Below are positions 51,843 through 59,851 of a stretch of DNA of 64,000 nucleotides, in pieces. Origin of the DNA: VRUE01 sp963716735 (lineage in GTDB: Bacteria; Actinomycetota; Thermoleophilia; Solirubrobacterales; 70-9); NCBI GenBank assembly GCA_963716735.1, contig OY970321.1, positions 2,480,001-2,544,000 on the forward strand. The letters are read 5' to 3'. The notes under the pieces were generated by a model, which saw only the letters and a list, made by a program, of their open reading frames with translations, was not told the DNA's origin and made no database searches. Position 1 is the stretch's first letter; each line of letters begins with the position of its first letter. Made by a program: the position numbers and the translations under genes.

Positions 51843-52043
51843 ATGAGTCAGCCATTGGAGAAGACCACCGTTATCTCGAGGGGCAAGCTGAGCGGGGTGG
51901 TGCGGGGGGAGCGCCTTCAGAACCGGGCTCTCGCCGACGCCGCCGGGGACCGTGACGGCGTCGACGAGGCGATCTACTACCGCGCCCGGCTCATCCTTGG
52001 CGAGTCGCTGCGCCGGCCGGAGCATCTGCGCCAGCCCCGGTGA
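51843..52043 (+). CDS. Small basic protein of unknown function
   Basis: 66 residues from ATG 51843, preceded by AAAGGAGATGG; ATG 51837 overlaps that site. Sequence MSQPLEKTTVISRGKLSGVV and on: hydrophilic, rich in Arg and Leu, with a probable C-terminal helix (DEAIYYRARLILGESLRR). No Cys and no signal. The operator and ribosome site argue that it is real although it is short and its last 53 bases overlap the convergent secreted-protein gene. Confidence 0.55.
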   Translation: MSQPLEKTTVISRGKLSGVVRGERLQNRALADAAGDRDGVDEAIYYRARLILGESLRRPEHLRQPR

Positions 52044-52686
52044 GGGGTTCCGGCTTTTCCGGGTAGGCCTGCACCGCGAGGTTCCAGCCCTTCAGCACGA
52101 AGGCGACTTTCGCCGCTCCCGCGTACTGGACCGCGACGGTGTGGCCGCCTTTGCCGAGCACCGTCGTCTGCGTCACCGTGTGGACCAGGGCCGCGGCCTT
52201 AGAGCCTTCGGAGGTCGGGGTCGCCGGGGCGAAGTTGACTTTCCCCGTCGACTGCCCGTCGACCAGGATCTGGATCGGGCAGGCGAGTTCGGACACTGGT
52301 TTGTCCGCGAGGCACGTCGCCGTCCCCGAGAAGGTGATCACGGTCGAGGCGATCCCCTTCGTCGCGAACGAGGTGAAGGCGGTCGGGATGTATCCGGCCG
52401 TCGTCGCCTGGGCGATGAAGGGGGCGGTACCGGCCGCAATCCCGACGATCGGCGTCAGCGGCGCGTCCGCCTTCTTCACATAGATGTTGCCGGCTGCTTT
52501 TTTCTTCAGATAAAGCGCGTTGCCCTTCTCGTTGGTGACGTAGAGATGCGCCGCCTTCTGACTCGTGAGGAAGGACCCGGCGAACGAGGGGCTGACGGTA
52601 ACCACGGCGGCAAGGGCCGCCGCCACCGCCACCACGAGCGCCGCGCGGGGCCTGGACAGTCTTCTGTTGAACAATGGAACCTCCAT
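51991..52686 (-). CDS. Secreted protein of unknown function divergent from pstS
   Basis: 231 residues; signal peptide about 1-36 (RPRAALVVAVAAALAAVVTVSPSFAG). The mature part has a repeated AHLYVTNEKGNALYLKKKAAGNIYVKK segment near the N-terminus and a beta-rich body with one likely disulfide (TATCLADKPVSELACPIQIL). TTG 52674, four bases after GGAGGT, is a good alternative start. It shares an intergenic operator region with the pst operon, so phosphate-linked expression is possible. I recognise no family. Confidence 0.65.
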   Translation of the reverse strand: MEVPLFNRRLSRPRAALVVAVAAALAAVVTVSPSFAGSFLTSQKAAHLYVTNEKGNALYLKKKAAGNIYVKKADAPLTPIVGIAAGTAPFIAQATTAGYIPTAFTSFATKGIASTVITFSGTATCLADKPVSELACPIQILVDGQSTGKVNFAPATPTSEGSKAAALVHTVTQTTVLGKGGHTVAVQYAGAAKVAFVLKGWNLAVQAYPEKPEPLTGAGADAPAGAATRQG

Positions 52687-52744
52687 ATTCAGGGCCGCCG
52701 GGAGGCCTTCTTTAGTAAAGAGGTCAATAAAGTACAGAAGCTGT

Positions 52745-52775
52745 TAGGGTCTTGTCGAGTAAGACACTCAACAAG
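52745..52775 (+). promoter_or_regulatory. pst operon promoter and 8-5-8 operator, copy 2
   Basis: The -10 TAGGGT (52745-52750) touches the operator TGTCGAGT-AAGAC-ACTCAACA (within 52752-52774; outer bases pair as CTTG/CAAG). One mismatch separates the two arms. It matches the copy at 51801-51821 in both half-sites and spacing. Confidence 0.6.
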
Positions 52776-52809
52776 CTCCAGAACCCGGCAGGAAAGGAAG
52801 TAAATACGC

Positions 52810-53634
52810 ATGAGAAGCAAGACCCTCGCCCTAACGGTGATCGCCCTCTTGGGGCTCGCCGTGCCGGCGTCTGCCGGCGCCAAGACCCTGATCGGGTCGG
52901 GCTCGGTCGCAGCGCAGCCCGTGCTGCAGGCCCTGTTCGCCCAGTACACGAAGGTGACCAAAGGCAAGGTCAAGTTCGTCTACACCGCCAATGGCGGCAA
53001 CGCCGGCGTCAAAGACGTCCAGAACGGAACCAGCCAGTTCGCGGGGCAGGCCCGCACGCCGCTCCCCAGCGATGCCGGCACGACCTACGTGAAGCTCTAT
53101 CTCGACGGGCTCTGCATCGACGTCAACCCGAAGAACAAGCTGAACGACATCAGCATCCAGCAGACCCACGACATCTACCGGGGTCTGATCACCAACTGGA
53201 GCGCGATCCCCGGCTCCGGGCTCGACACGACCATCGACCCGGTCGGTCGCGACACCAACGGAGGGACCTACAACTTCTTCCTGCAGGCGGTGCTCAACAA
53301 CGAACCGCCAGCGTCCAACGTCAACGCGCTGACCGCCGACGGCCTCGTCGTCAACGCGGTCAAGCAGGATCCGAACGCGATCGGCTACGACGGGCTTGCC
53401 TGGCAGGGCAAAGGCCAGAAGGCGCTGAAAGTGAACGGCGTCCCCTGCCTGCCCTCGAAGATCAGCGTGGAGCCGCTCAAGTACCCGCTCTCGCGCTACA
53501 TCTTCCTCGTCCTGCCGACCGCCAGCCCGAACCCGGCGGTGCAGAAGTTCGTCGACTGGGCGCGCCGCGACCCGGTCGCCGGCGAAGTCATCGCCAAAGC
53601 CGGCGGTGTGGCCGCCTTCAACAAGAAGAAGTAA
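52810..53634 (+). CDS. pstS: Phosphate ABC transporter substrate-binding protein PstS
   Basis: 274 residues; AAAGGAAG before the ATG. Signal peptide 1-24 (SASAGA region), with no lipobox, so the protein is secreted or loosely held in a cell wall. KTLIGSGSVAAQPVLQALFAQYTK and VGRDTNGGTYNFFLQAV are the two phosphate-binding loops; LITNWSAIPGSG is another PstS signature. It is shorter than typical PstS (about 320-370). Leads pstSCAB. Confidence 0.9.
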   Translation: MRSKTLALTVIALLGLAVPASAGAKTLIGSGSVAAQPVLQALFAQYTKVTKGKVKFVYTANGGNAGVKDVQNGTSQFAGQARTPLPSDAGTTYVKLYLDGLCIDVNPKNKLNDISIQQTHDIYRGLITNWSAIPGSGLDTTIDPVGRDTNGGTYNFFLQAVLNNEPPASNVNALTADGLVVNAVKQDPNAIGYDGLAWQGKGQKALKVNGVPCLPSKISVEPLKYPLSRYIFLVLPTASPNPAVQKFVDWARRDPVAGEVIAKAGGVAAFNKKK

Positions 53635-54630
53635 GTGGAGGACTCCTACCCCGAGGAGTACGGCCCACGCTGGTCGGACCGGCGCGTCGAGCGAATGCTC
53701 GGCGCGCTGGTCTGCGCCGTCGTGGCGCTGCTGTTGGCGATGATCGTCACCGTCCTCGTCAAAGCGTGGCCGTCGTTCGCCCACAACGGCCTCGCCTGGT
53801 TCGGGGCCGGCGGCAACGTCGACGACCAGCTCAACGCGATCTTCCTCTCCGGCCAGGCCGGGGCCGAATACGTCTACACCTTCCACGCCTGGCCGCTGAT
53901 CTGGAGCACGCTGCTGATCACCGGCGGCGCCGTCACCATCGCCCTCTTCTCGGCGCTCTTCGTCGCCGTCTTCATCGTCGAGTTCGCCCCCGAGTGGATG
54001 AGCAACATCCTGCAGCCCGTCGTCCGCTTTCTCGCCAGCGTCCCCTCGGTGATCTACGGCCTGCTCGGCGTCCTGGTCCTGGTCCCGTTCATCGGCAACC
54101 ACCTGGTCAGCGAGTCGCAGAAGGCCTCGGTTGCGGGCGTGATCTCGCTCAGCGGCTACAGCCTGCTCGCCGCGGTCACCGTGCTCACGGTGATGATCGC
54201 TCCGCTGATGGTTTCGATCTTCTCCGACGGCCTGCGGGCGGTGCGGCCGGGGTGGCTCGAGGGATCTCTGGCGCTGGGCGTCAACCACTGGCGGACGACT
54301 TGGAAAATCGCCGTCCGCACCGCCCGCCCGGCGATCGTCGCCGGCACGGTGCTGGCGACGGCGCGGGCGATCGGCGAGGCGGTGATGCTGGCGATGATCT
54401 CCGGCTCGGTCGGCTTCGCTCCCAACCCTGCCGACGGCGTGATCTTCATCTTCGAGCCCTCGCGGCCGCTGGCGCCGACGATCGTCAAGAACATCGACCA
54501 GCTCAGCTCGCCGCCGGCCAACGCCACCTTGTTCGCGATCGCCGCGGTGCTGCTCTTCTCGGCCGCGCTGCTCTCGTTGACCGGCTGGGCAGCGCGGCGG
54601 GCGATGCGCAAATACGGGGCGACGGCCTGA
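53635..54630 (+). CDS. pstC: Phosphate ABC transporter permease PstC
   Basis: 331 residues; GTG start immediately after the pstS stop. Six membrane helices; LASVPSVIYGLLGVLVLVPF and the coupling loop LRAVRPGWLEGSLALGVNHWRTTWKIAVRTARPAIVAGTVLATARAIGEAV are PstC hallmarks. Its stop overlaps the pstA ATG by one base (TGATG). Confidence 0.94.
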   Translation: MEDSYPEEYGPRWSDRRVERMLGALVCAVVALLLAMIVTVLVKAWPSFAHNGLAWFGAGGNVDDQLNAIFLSGQAGAEYVYTFHAWPLIWSTLLITGGAVTIALFSALFVAVFIVEFAPEWMSNILQPVVRFLASVPSVIYGLLGVLVLVPFIGNHLVSESQKASVAGVISLSGYSLLAAVTVLTVMIAPLMVSIFSDGLRAVRPGWLEGSLALGVNHWRTTWKIAVRTARPAIVAGTVLATARAIGEAVMLAMISGSVGFAPNPADGVIFIFEPSRPLAPTIVKNIDQLSSPPANATLFAIAAVLLFSAALLSLTGWAARRAMRKYGATA

Positions 54631-55631
54631 TGGGCGCCCCGGTCGCAACGCCACCCGCCGCCCCTCCGCCTGACGGGGCTCCGCCGCAGCCTGGTAAGGC
54701 CGCGGCCGAGGGCAGCGCCACCTGGCGGCTCACCGACCGCATCGGCCTGGCGATCTGCTGGGCGCTCGGCCTGCTCTTCTGCGCGATCGCCGTAGCGATC
54801 GCCGTATATCTCTTCTTGCAGGGGATCAAGTACCTGCGCCCGTCGATGCTGGTCACGCCGGCTTCGGCGGGGTTCACCCAGAGCGAAAGCGGTGGTTTCT
54901 CGGATGCCCTTTTCGGCACCCTGATCGTCGCCGTGATGGGGATCGCGATCGCGCTGCCGATCGGCATCGGCATCGCGGTCTGGCTGGTCGAGTACGGCCG
55001 GCCAGCCGGTCTCGCCCGAGTCACCGAGTCGACGATCGAGGCGATTGCCGGCATCCCCTCGATCGTCCTGGCGCTGTTCGGCACCGTGATCTTCTCCAGC
55101 ACGGCGCTGGGGTTTTTGAGCCGCAGCTCGGACCGTGTCGTCTTCGGCCGTTCCTTCTTCGCCGCCTCGACGATGCTCTCCCTGGTCGCCCTGCCGCTGG
55201 TCGTCGCTAGCACCCGCGAGGGGCTGCAGTCGATCCCCCGCCACGTGCGCGAGGCCTCCTACGCGGTCGGCAAGACCAAGGCGGCGACGACGCGGCGGAT
55301 CCTGATCCCGGCCAGCCGGCCGCAGATCGCCACCGGTGCGATGCTCGGCCTCGGCAGGATCATCGGCGACACGGCGATCATCGTCGTCCTGCTCGGCGCG
55401 ACCCAGAACTTCGCCCCGGTCGAAGGCGCCGCCTTCCCCTTCAACTACCTGCGCGGTGCCGGCACCACGCTGACCAACTTCGTCTACGAGGCATCTCCCA
55501 CCGGCAACCTCAACCAGCCGGAGAAAGCCTACGCGGCGGCCTTCGTCCTGCTGCTGATGGTGCTGGCCCTGAACGCGGCCGTCGACGTCGTCCACCGCCG
55601 CGCACGAAAGGTAGGGGCATGGAGTTCGTGA
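54630..55631 (+). CDS. pstA: Phosphate ABC transporter permease PstA
   Basis: 333 residues from ATG 54630. A Pro/Ala-rich cytoplasmic arm of about 30 residues, then six helices; IEAIAGIPSIVLALFGTVIF and LQSIPRHVREASYAVGKTKAATTRRILIPASRPQIATGAMLGLGRIIGDTA are PstA motifs. It overlaps pstB by 13 bases. Confidence 0.94.
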   Translation: MGAPVATPPAAPPPDGAPPQPGKAAAEGSATWRLTDRIGLAICWALGLLFCAIAVAIAVYLFLQGIKYLRPSMLVTPASAGFTQSESGGFSDALFGTLIVAVMGIAIALPIGIGIAVWLVEYGRPAGLARVTESTIEAIAGIPSIVLALFGTVIFSSTALGFLSRSSDRVVFGRSFFAASTMLSLVALPLVVASTREGLQSIPRHVREASYAVGKTKAATTRRILIPASRPQIATGAMLGLGRIIGDTAIIVVLLGATQNFAPVEGAAFPFNYLRGAGTTLTNFVYEASPTGNLNQPEKAYAAAFVLLLMVLALNAAVDVVHRRARKVGAWSS

Positions 55632-56548
55632 CGCCACCCCCGCCGCCGATCCGGCGGCTGGAGCTCGAGGACCTGAAAGCGGCGCAGCAGGTCGCGCCGC
55701 CGCCCGCCCAGAACGGCAATGGCAACGGAAGCGGGGCCGCCTCGTCCGGCGGCTTCACCGGCGCCCGCCGTTCGATCGGCGCTCCCCAGTTCTCGATCCG
55801 CCGCATGGAGATCGACGACGTCTCCGTCTCCTACTCAAACCGCGACGCGGTCAAATCGGTCTCGCTGCCGGTCCGCCAGGGCGAGGTGCTGTCGATGATC
55901 GGTCCGTCGGGCTGCGGCAAGACGACGTTGCTGCGCTCGCTCAACAGGCTCACCGAGCTGACCAGCACGGCGACCCTGCGCGGCCGCATCCTGCTCGACG
56001 ACGTCGACATCACCCAGATCGAGCCGACCCTGCTGCGGCGCCGTGTGACGATGGTCTTCCAGCAGCCCAATCCGTTTCCGATGAGCGTCTTCGACAACAT
56101 CGCCTACGTCCTGCGCGAGCAGGGCTCGCGGCGCCAGCGCAAGAAGACCCTCGAGCCCAAGGTCCACAGTGCCCTCGACCGGGCAGGCCTCTTCGAGGAG
56201 GTCAAGGACAACCTCGACCATCCCGCGCTGAAGCTCTCCGGCGGCCAGCAGCAGCGGCTCTGCATCGCCCGCGCCCTGGCGGCCGAGCCGGAGGTGCTGC
56301 TGCTCGACGAGCCCTGCTCGGCGCTCGACCCGCAGTCGACCCAGGTGATCGAGGACCTGATCGTCAAGCTGCGCGACGACGTCGCCGTCGTGATCGTCAC
56401 CCACAACCTGCAGCAGGCCTACCGGATCGCCGACCACGTCGCCTTCATGTACCTGGGCGAGCTGGTCGAGTACAGCAGCGCGACTGCCCTCTTCGGCTCG
56501 CCCCGCGAGAAGCGGACGCAGGAGTACGTGAGCGGTGCGTTCGGTTAG
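55619..56548 (+). CDS. pstB: Phosphate ABC transporter ATPase PstB
   Basis: 309 residues, longer than usual (about 250-260) because of an N-terminal arm of about 60 residues rich in Pro, Asn and Gly. Walker A GPSGCGKTTLLRSLNRL, Q-loop FQQPNPFPMSVFDNIAYVLR, signature LSGGQQQRLCIARALA, Walker B VLLLDEPCSALDPQST, VTHNLQQAYRIADH. The NPFPMS Q-loop is diagnostic of PstB. The 3' end overlaps the next gene by 14 bases. Confidence 0.94.
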   Translation: MEFVTPPPPPIRRLELEDLKAAQQVAPPPAQNGNGNGSGAASSGGFTGARRSIGAPQFSIRRMEIDDVSVSYSNRDAVKSVSLPVRQGEVLSMIGPSGCGKTTLLRSLNRLTELTSTATLRGRILLDDVDITQIEPTLLRRRVTMVFQQPNPFPMSVFDNIAYVLREQGSRRQRKKTLEPKVHSALDRAGLFEEVKDNLDHPALKLSGGQQQRLCIARALAAEPEVLLLDEPCSALDPQSTQVIEDLIVKLRDDVAVVIVTHNLQQAYRIADHVAFMYLGELVEYSSATALFGSPREKRTQEYVSGAFG

Positions 56549-56729
56549 CCCTTACATCGCGCGCGTCCTTGTCGTCTGCGCTCCGCTGCTCCTCGGCGGG
56601 ATTGCTGGTTGCTCGACGACCCAGGAAAAGGCCGCCCAGCAGCAGGCGCAGTCCGAGCGCATCCTCGAAGCCCGCGAGCAACGGCAGAAGAAATCGAAAT
56701 CGCACGACCACGGAGGCCGCAAGCGATGA
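56535..56729 (+). CDS. Small lipoprotein coupled to pstB
   Basis: 64 residues from GTG 56535, inside the end of pstB. Signal with lipobox GGIAGC (Cys26), then a short charged helix (QEKAAQQQAQSERILEAREQRQKK) and a His/Lys/Gly tail. The overlap with pstB and the ATGA overlap with the next gene indicate translational coupling. Function unknown; it could tether the complex at the membrane. Confidence 0.65.
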   Translation: MRSVSPYIARVLVVCAPLLLGGIAGCSTTQEKAAQQQAQSERILEAREQRQKKSKSHDHGGRKR

Positions 56730-57367
56730 ACAGCCCCACTCAGTACGAGCCCTGCGAGGAGTGCGGCGCGCCGCTCGACCCGCAGCAGCGCTACTGCGTC
56801 GAATGCGCGGCGCGGCGCGGCAACGGCGCCAACCCGTCATCTCGCTACTTCGCCGCGATGAGCAAACGCGCCCGGCGCCCGGTGGCGAGCCCGGCGGCCA
56901 AAGCGGGGTCGGGCACCCGCGCGGCGGCGGTCGGCTTCTTCGCCCTGCTGCCGATCGCGGTCGCGATCGGCGTCGTCGTCGGTCGCAGCGGCTCGGACGG
57001 TGGCGAAAACGAGGCGCTGCTCGAAGCTCTGCGCAACCAGAACGCCGCGGTTGCGTCCGCGCCCTCCGCCGCCGGTGCCACGGCTGCTGCGACCGGCCAG
57101 ACGAAAGGCAAGTCCAAGGCCGACAAGGGCATCACCAAAGGCGACGGCAAGGTGGTCGCCAAGACCAGCAACGGCACGGTCCACCAGGTGGCCGGCTTCA
57201 AGCCGAGCGCACAGAAGGAAGAAGAAGACACCAAGCTGGTCGAAGGCAACGTCAAACAGACCGGCTCGACCTACATCAAAGCGCAGCAGAACCTGCCCGA
57301 CGTGATCGTCGTCGGCGGAGATCCAGGCTCCGCGCCGGCCGCTCCGACCAATGGGAGTCAGCCATGA
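56726..57367 (+). CDS. Zinc-ribbon, single-pass membrane protein in the pst operon
   Basis: 213 residues from ATG 56726 (ATGA overlap). An N-terminal zinc ribbon CEECGAPLDPQQRYCVEC (about 10-27) is in the cytoplasm, a membrane helix lies at about 70-87 (AVGFFALLPIAVAIGVVVG), then an extracellular Ala/Lys-rich arm and a small terminal segment (GSTYIKAQQNLPDVIVVGGD). The layout suggests a structural or signalling link across the membrane. No family is recognised. Confidence 0.68.
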   Translation: MNSPTQYEPCEECGAPLDPQQRYCVECAARRGNGANPSSRYFAAMSKRARRPVASPAAKAGSGTRAAAVGFFALLPIAVAIGVVVGRSGSDGGENEALLEALRNQNAAVASAPSAAGATAAATGQTKGKSKADKGITKGDGKVVAKTSNGTVHQVAGFKPSAQKEEEDTKLVEGNVKQTGSTYIKAQQNLPDVIVVGGDPGSAPAAPTNGSQP

Positions 57368-57591
57368 GCGCGCCGGCCGTCAAGCCGGAGGAGGGCGGCG
57401 AGCTGGTTGCTCAACGCGACCGCCTGCTGGAGAAGTTCACGATCATGCAGGCCGACCTCGGCGGCGCTTTCTACGAGATGGCGATCCGCGACCACGTGCG
57501 GATGGACGTCTTGACTCGCAAGGCCGCCGAGCTGCAGCGGGTCGACGCCGAGCTGCGCCAAGCGGAAGAGATGTTGGAGCTCTCGCAATGA
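57364..57591 (+). CDS. Small coiled-coil protein in the pst operon
   Basis: 75 residues, ATG 57364 overlapping the upstream stop. Cytoplasmic and almost entirely helical: LVAQRDRLLEKFTIMQADLGGAFYEMAIRDHVRMDVLTRKAAELQRVDAELRQAEEML has heptad-like Leu/Ile/Met spacing, so a short coiled coil is likely. Unknown function; may bind the zinc-ribbon protein encoded just upstream. Confidence 0.65.
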   Translation: MSAPAVKPEEGGELVAQRDRLLEKFTIMQADLGGAFYEMAIRDHVRMDVLTRKAAELQRVDAELRQAEEMLELSQ

Positions 57592-58951
57592 ACCGGCTGC
57601 GTGGCGCGCTGCACGATGCGACCGCCGCCGCGGCGACGCTGACCGGCAAGCGCTTCGGCTTGTTGGTCGCCTCCTCGGTGGTCGCCACCTCGGCGATCGT
57701 CGCCAGCGCGATGACCGGGACCGCTGACAGCGGTGCCCTGGCCGCGTTGCTCGGTCGCAGTCTCGCCGCGGAAAGCGCCCCGGTGGCCGGCAGTCCGCCG
57801 GCGGAAAGCTCTCCGTCCGCCGGCGGTGGCGGCAGAGCGCCGGCGCCGACGGAAGCCGGCTCGGCGGCACCGACCGTCGTTCCCCTCGCGTCGCCCGCCC
57901 CCGCGACGCCCCCGCCGGAAAGTGCTCCAAGCAGCGAACCGCCCCCCGCGGCTCCCAGCTTGCCGGAAGCGGGGCGGATCAAGCACGTCTTCCTCATCTC
58001 GCTGACCAGTCCCGGCTACGAGGCGGCCTTCGGCGAAACGTCGCAGATGCAGTATCTGGCGACGCAGCTGCAGCCCAAGGGAGAGCTGCTGAGCGGCTAC
58101 ACGCTGCTCGACGACGCCGCCCTGCCCAACGGCGTCGCGGCGGTCAGCGGCCAGCCCCCCAATGCCTCGACCGAGGCCAACTGCTCGACCTACACGGAGT
58201 TTCCCCCAGCGCCAAGGTCGACGCCAAGGGCGCCGTCTCGGGTGCGGGCTGCGTGTACCCGGTCGAAACGCTGACGATCGCCGACCAGCTCGCCGGCGGC
58301 CGCTTCAGCTGGCGCGCCTACATGGAGGGGATGGTCGACGAAACCGGCAAAGCGGCGAGCTGCGTCCACCCCGACGCCGACGCGACGGACGTGCCTCCGC
58401 CAGGGGCATACGCGGCCGCGCAGAACCCGTTCGTCCACTTCCACTCGCTGCTCGACCTCGGCGACTGCGCGACCAACGACGTCCCGCTCGAAGAGCTGCC
58501 GGCGGACCTGAAAAAGGTCACGGAGACCGCGAACTACTCCTACATCGCCCCGACCCCATGCAATTCCGGCGCCGCGGGCCAGTGCCCGCCGGGCTCGGTC
58601 GAAGGCGCGGCCGCGGCCGATGCCTTCCTCGCCGAGTGGGTGCCGCAGATCCTCGCGTCGCCGACCTACAAGGAAGACGGCCTCCTGGTCGTCACCTTTG
58701 GTGCCACCAACCCGGTCACCCCCGAAGCACCCGCACCGGCGACCACGCCTGTCGAGGACCCCCTCCATGTCGGGACCCTGCTGGTCTCACGCTTCCTCAG
58801 CGCCGGATCCACCAACGCCACCACTTATGACCCTTACTCCCTCCTGCGCACGACCGAGGATCTCTTCGGCCTCGAGCACCTCGCCCTCGCAGGCGACGAA
58901 AAAACCGCCTCATTTGCGCCTGAGTTGCTGGGGGAAACGAGGGGCGACTAG
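57588..58951 (+). pseudogene. Phosphoesterase-like secreted protein, frameshifted
   Basis: ATG 57588 overlaps the preceding stop. One N-terminal hydrophobic segment, a long Ala/Pro/Ser linker, then a domain resembling the phosphoesterase (AcpA-like) family: KHVFLISLTSPGYEAAFG, LPNGVAAVSGQPPN. The frame breaks at a run of five C (58203-58207); one more C would restore an uninterrupted protein of 454 residues ending LLGETRGD. The first half reads to 58274, the second from upstream of 58253. The usual metal/nucleophile motif xMENxS is here LTSPGY, so catalysis may be lost independently. A sequencing error, a true pseudogene or programmed frameshifting are all possible. Confidence 0.7.
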
Positions 58952-58984
58952 CGTGGCTGGGCACGTCTATAGGGGGCGGTTGCG

Positions 58985-59455
58985 ATGATCGGGCCCACGG
59001 TCCAGGTCACGGCGAAGGTCGACTACGCCGTCAGGGCGATGGTCGAGCTGGCGGCCGCGGATGGGGGACCGATCAAGGGCGAAGCGATCGCGACCGCGCA
59101 GGGCGTGCCGTTCCGCTTCCTCGAGAACATCCTGCTCGAGCTGCGCCACGCCAGGCTCGTCCGCAGCCAGCGAGGCTCCGAGGGCGGCTACCGCCTGGCG
59201 CGGCCAGCCGAGACGATCACGATTGCCGACGTGATCCGCACCGTCGACGGACCGATCGCCAGCATCCGCTCCGAGCGGCCGGACGAGCTCACCTATTCCG
59301 GCGCGGCGGCATCGCTACAGGACGTCTGGGTCGCGCTCCGCGCCAACATGCGCGCCGTGCTGGAGTCGGTGACCCTGGCCGACGTTGCCAGGGGCGAGCT
59401 CCCCGCCGAGATCGTGCGCCTGACGCGGCAGCCCGAGGTCTGGGAGCCGCACTAG
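58985..59455 (+). CDS. Second Rrf2 family regulator without cysteines
   Basis: 156 residues; a -10-like TATAGG (58968-58973) lies 11 bases before the ATG. TAKVDYAVRAMVELAAADGG and PFRFLENILLELRHARLVRSQRGSEGGYRLARP is the Rrf2 winged helix. No Cys, hence no Fe-S cluster. It is clearly a paralogue of the regulator at 45660 (same C-terminal ALQDVWVALRANMRAVLE-like helix). It closes the pst cluster and is a candidate for binding the 8-5-8 operators there (inference). Confidence 0.9.
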   Translation: MIGPTVQVTAKVDYAVRAMVELAAADGGPIKGEAIATAQGVPFRFLENILLELRHARLVRSQRGSEGGYRLARPAETITIADVIRTVDGPIASIRSERPDELTYSGAAASLQDVWVALRANMRAVLESVTLADVARGELPAEIVRLTRQPEVWEPH

Positions 59456-59459
59456 ATCC

Positions 59460-59621
59460 TTGGCCGACGAGGCCGCTGCCGCAATAGCGCGTCTTTCGCG
59501 ACGAAGGCGAACCGGAACCTTTCCGTTCTTCGGCTGGACCCGCAAGGAAGTCGAGGCGGAGGCATTGAGGACGGCTTTTTGGGAGGCGCTTTCGGAACTT
59601 TTTGTCTATGCTTGGATTTGA
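59460..59621 (+). CDS. Possible small ORF, doubtful
   Basis: 53 codons from TTG 59460, four bases after the Rrf2 stop: ADEAAAAIARLSRRRRTGTF then an amphipathic helix ending FVYAWI. No ribosome site. It otherwise fills a 180-base gap in which I see nothing else. Confidence 0.25.
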   Translation: MADEAAAAIARLSRRRRTGTFPFFGWTRKEVEAEALRTAFWEALSELFVYAWI

Positions 59622-59637
59622 TCGTGAGGTATCTGGG

Positions 59638-59832
59638 ATGGACATAGTCACGAAGGGTTTCGTCGTCTCGTTGCTCGTATGTGCCTGCATTCTTTTCGGC
59701 GGCGGACTTTTTCTCTTCCGAGGCTCCGAAGTGGGCACGCAGGCGAGTACCGCTGCCGCGTTCGTAGTCGGCTACTCGGTGCTGTGCTGGTTCGATAGAC
59801 GCGAAAATCGCTTCAATCGGTACAGGCGCTGA
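59638..59832 (+). CDS. Small two-helix membrane protein, unknown
   Basis: 64 residues from ATG 59638 (ATG 59602 would add 12 hydrophilic residues). Two hydrophobic segments, FVVSLLVCACILFGGGLFLF and STAAAFVVGYSVLCW, with a basic tail RRENRFNRYRR. Lower GC than its neighbours. No family recognised. Confidence 0.5.
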   Translation: MDIVTKGFVVSLLVCACILFGGGLFLFRGSEVGTQASTAAAFVVGYSVLCWFDRRENRFNRYRR

Positions 59833-59851
59833 GCTTCTGCTGTCGCGTTCG

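Noticed and set aside
52752..55631. A continuous open frame across pstS and pstC ending as PstA, which could look like a giant fusion
   Set aside because: The part before 54630 is out of frame with the real pstS and pstC and has no domain; PstA begins at its own ATG with a one-base overlap.
59456..59637. A tRNA or small RNA in the gap after the second Rrf2 gene
   Set aside because: No cloverleaf and no terminator; only a doubtful 53-codon frame.
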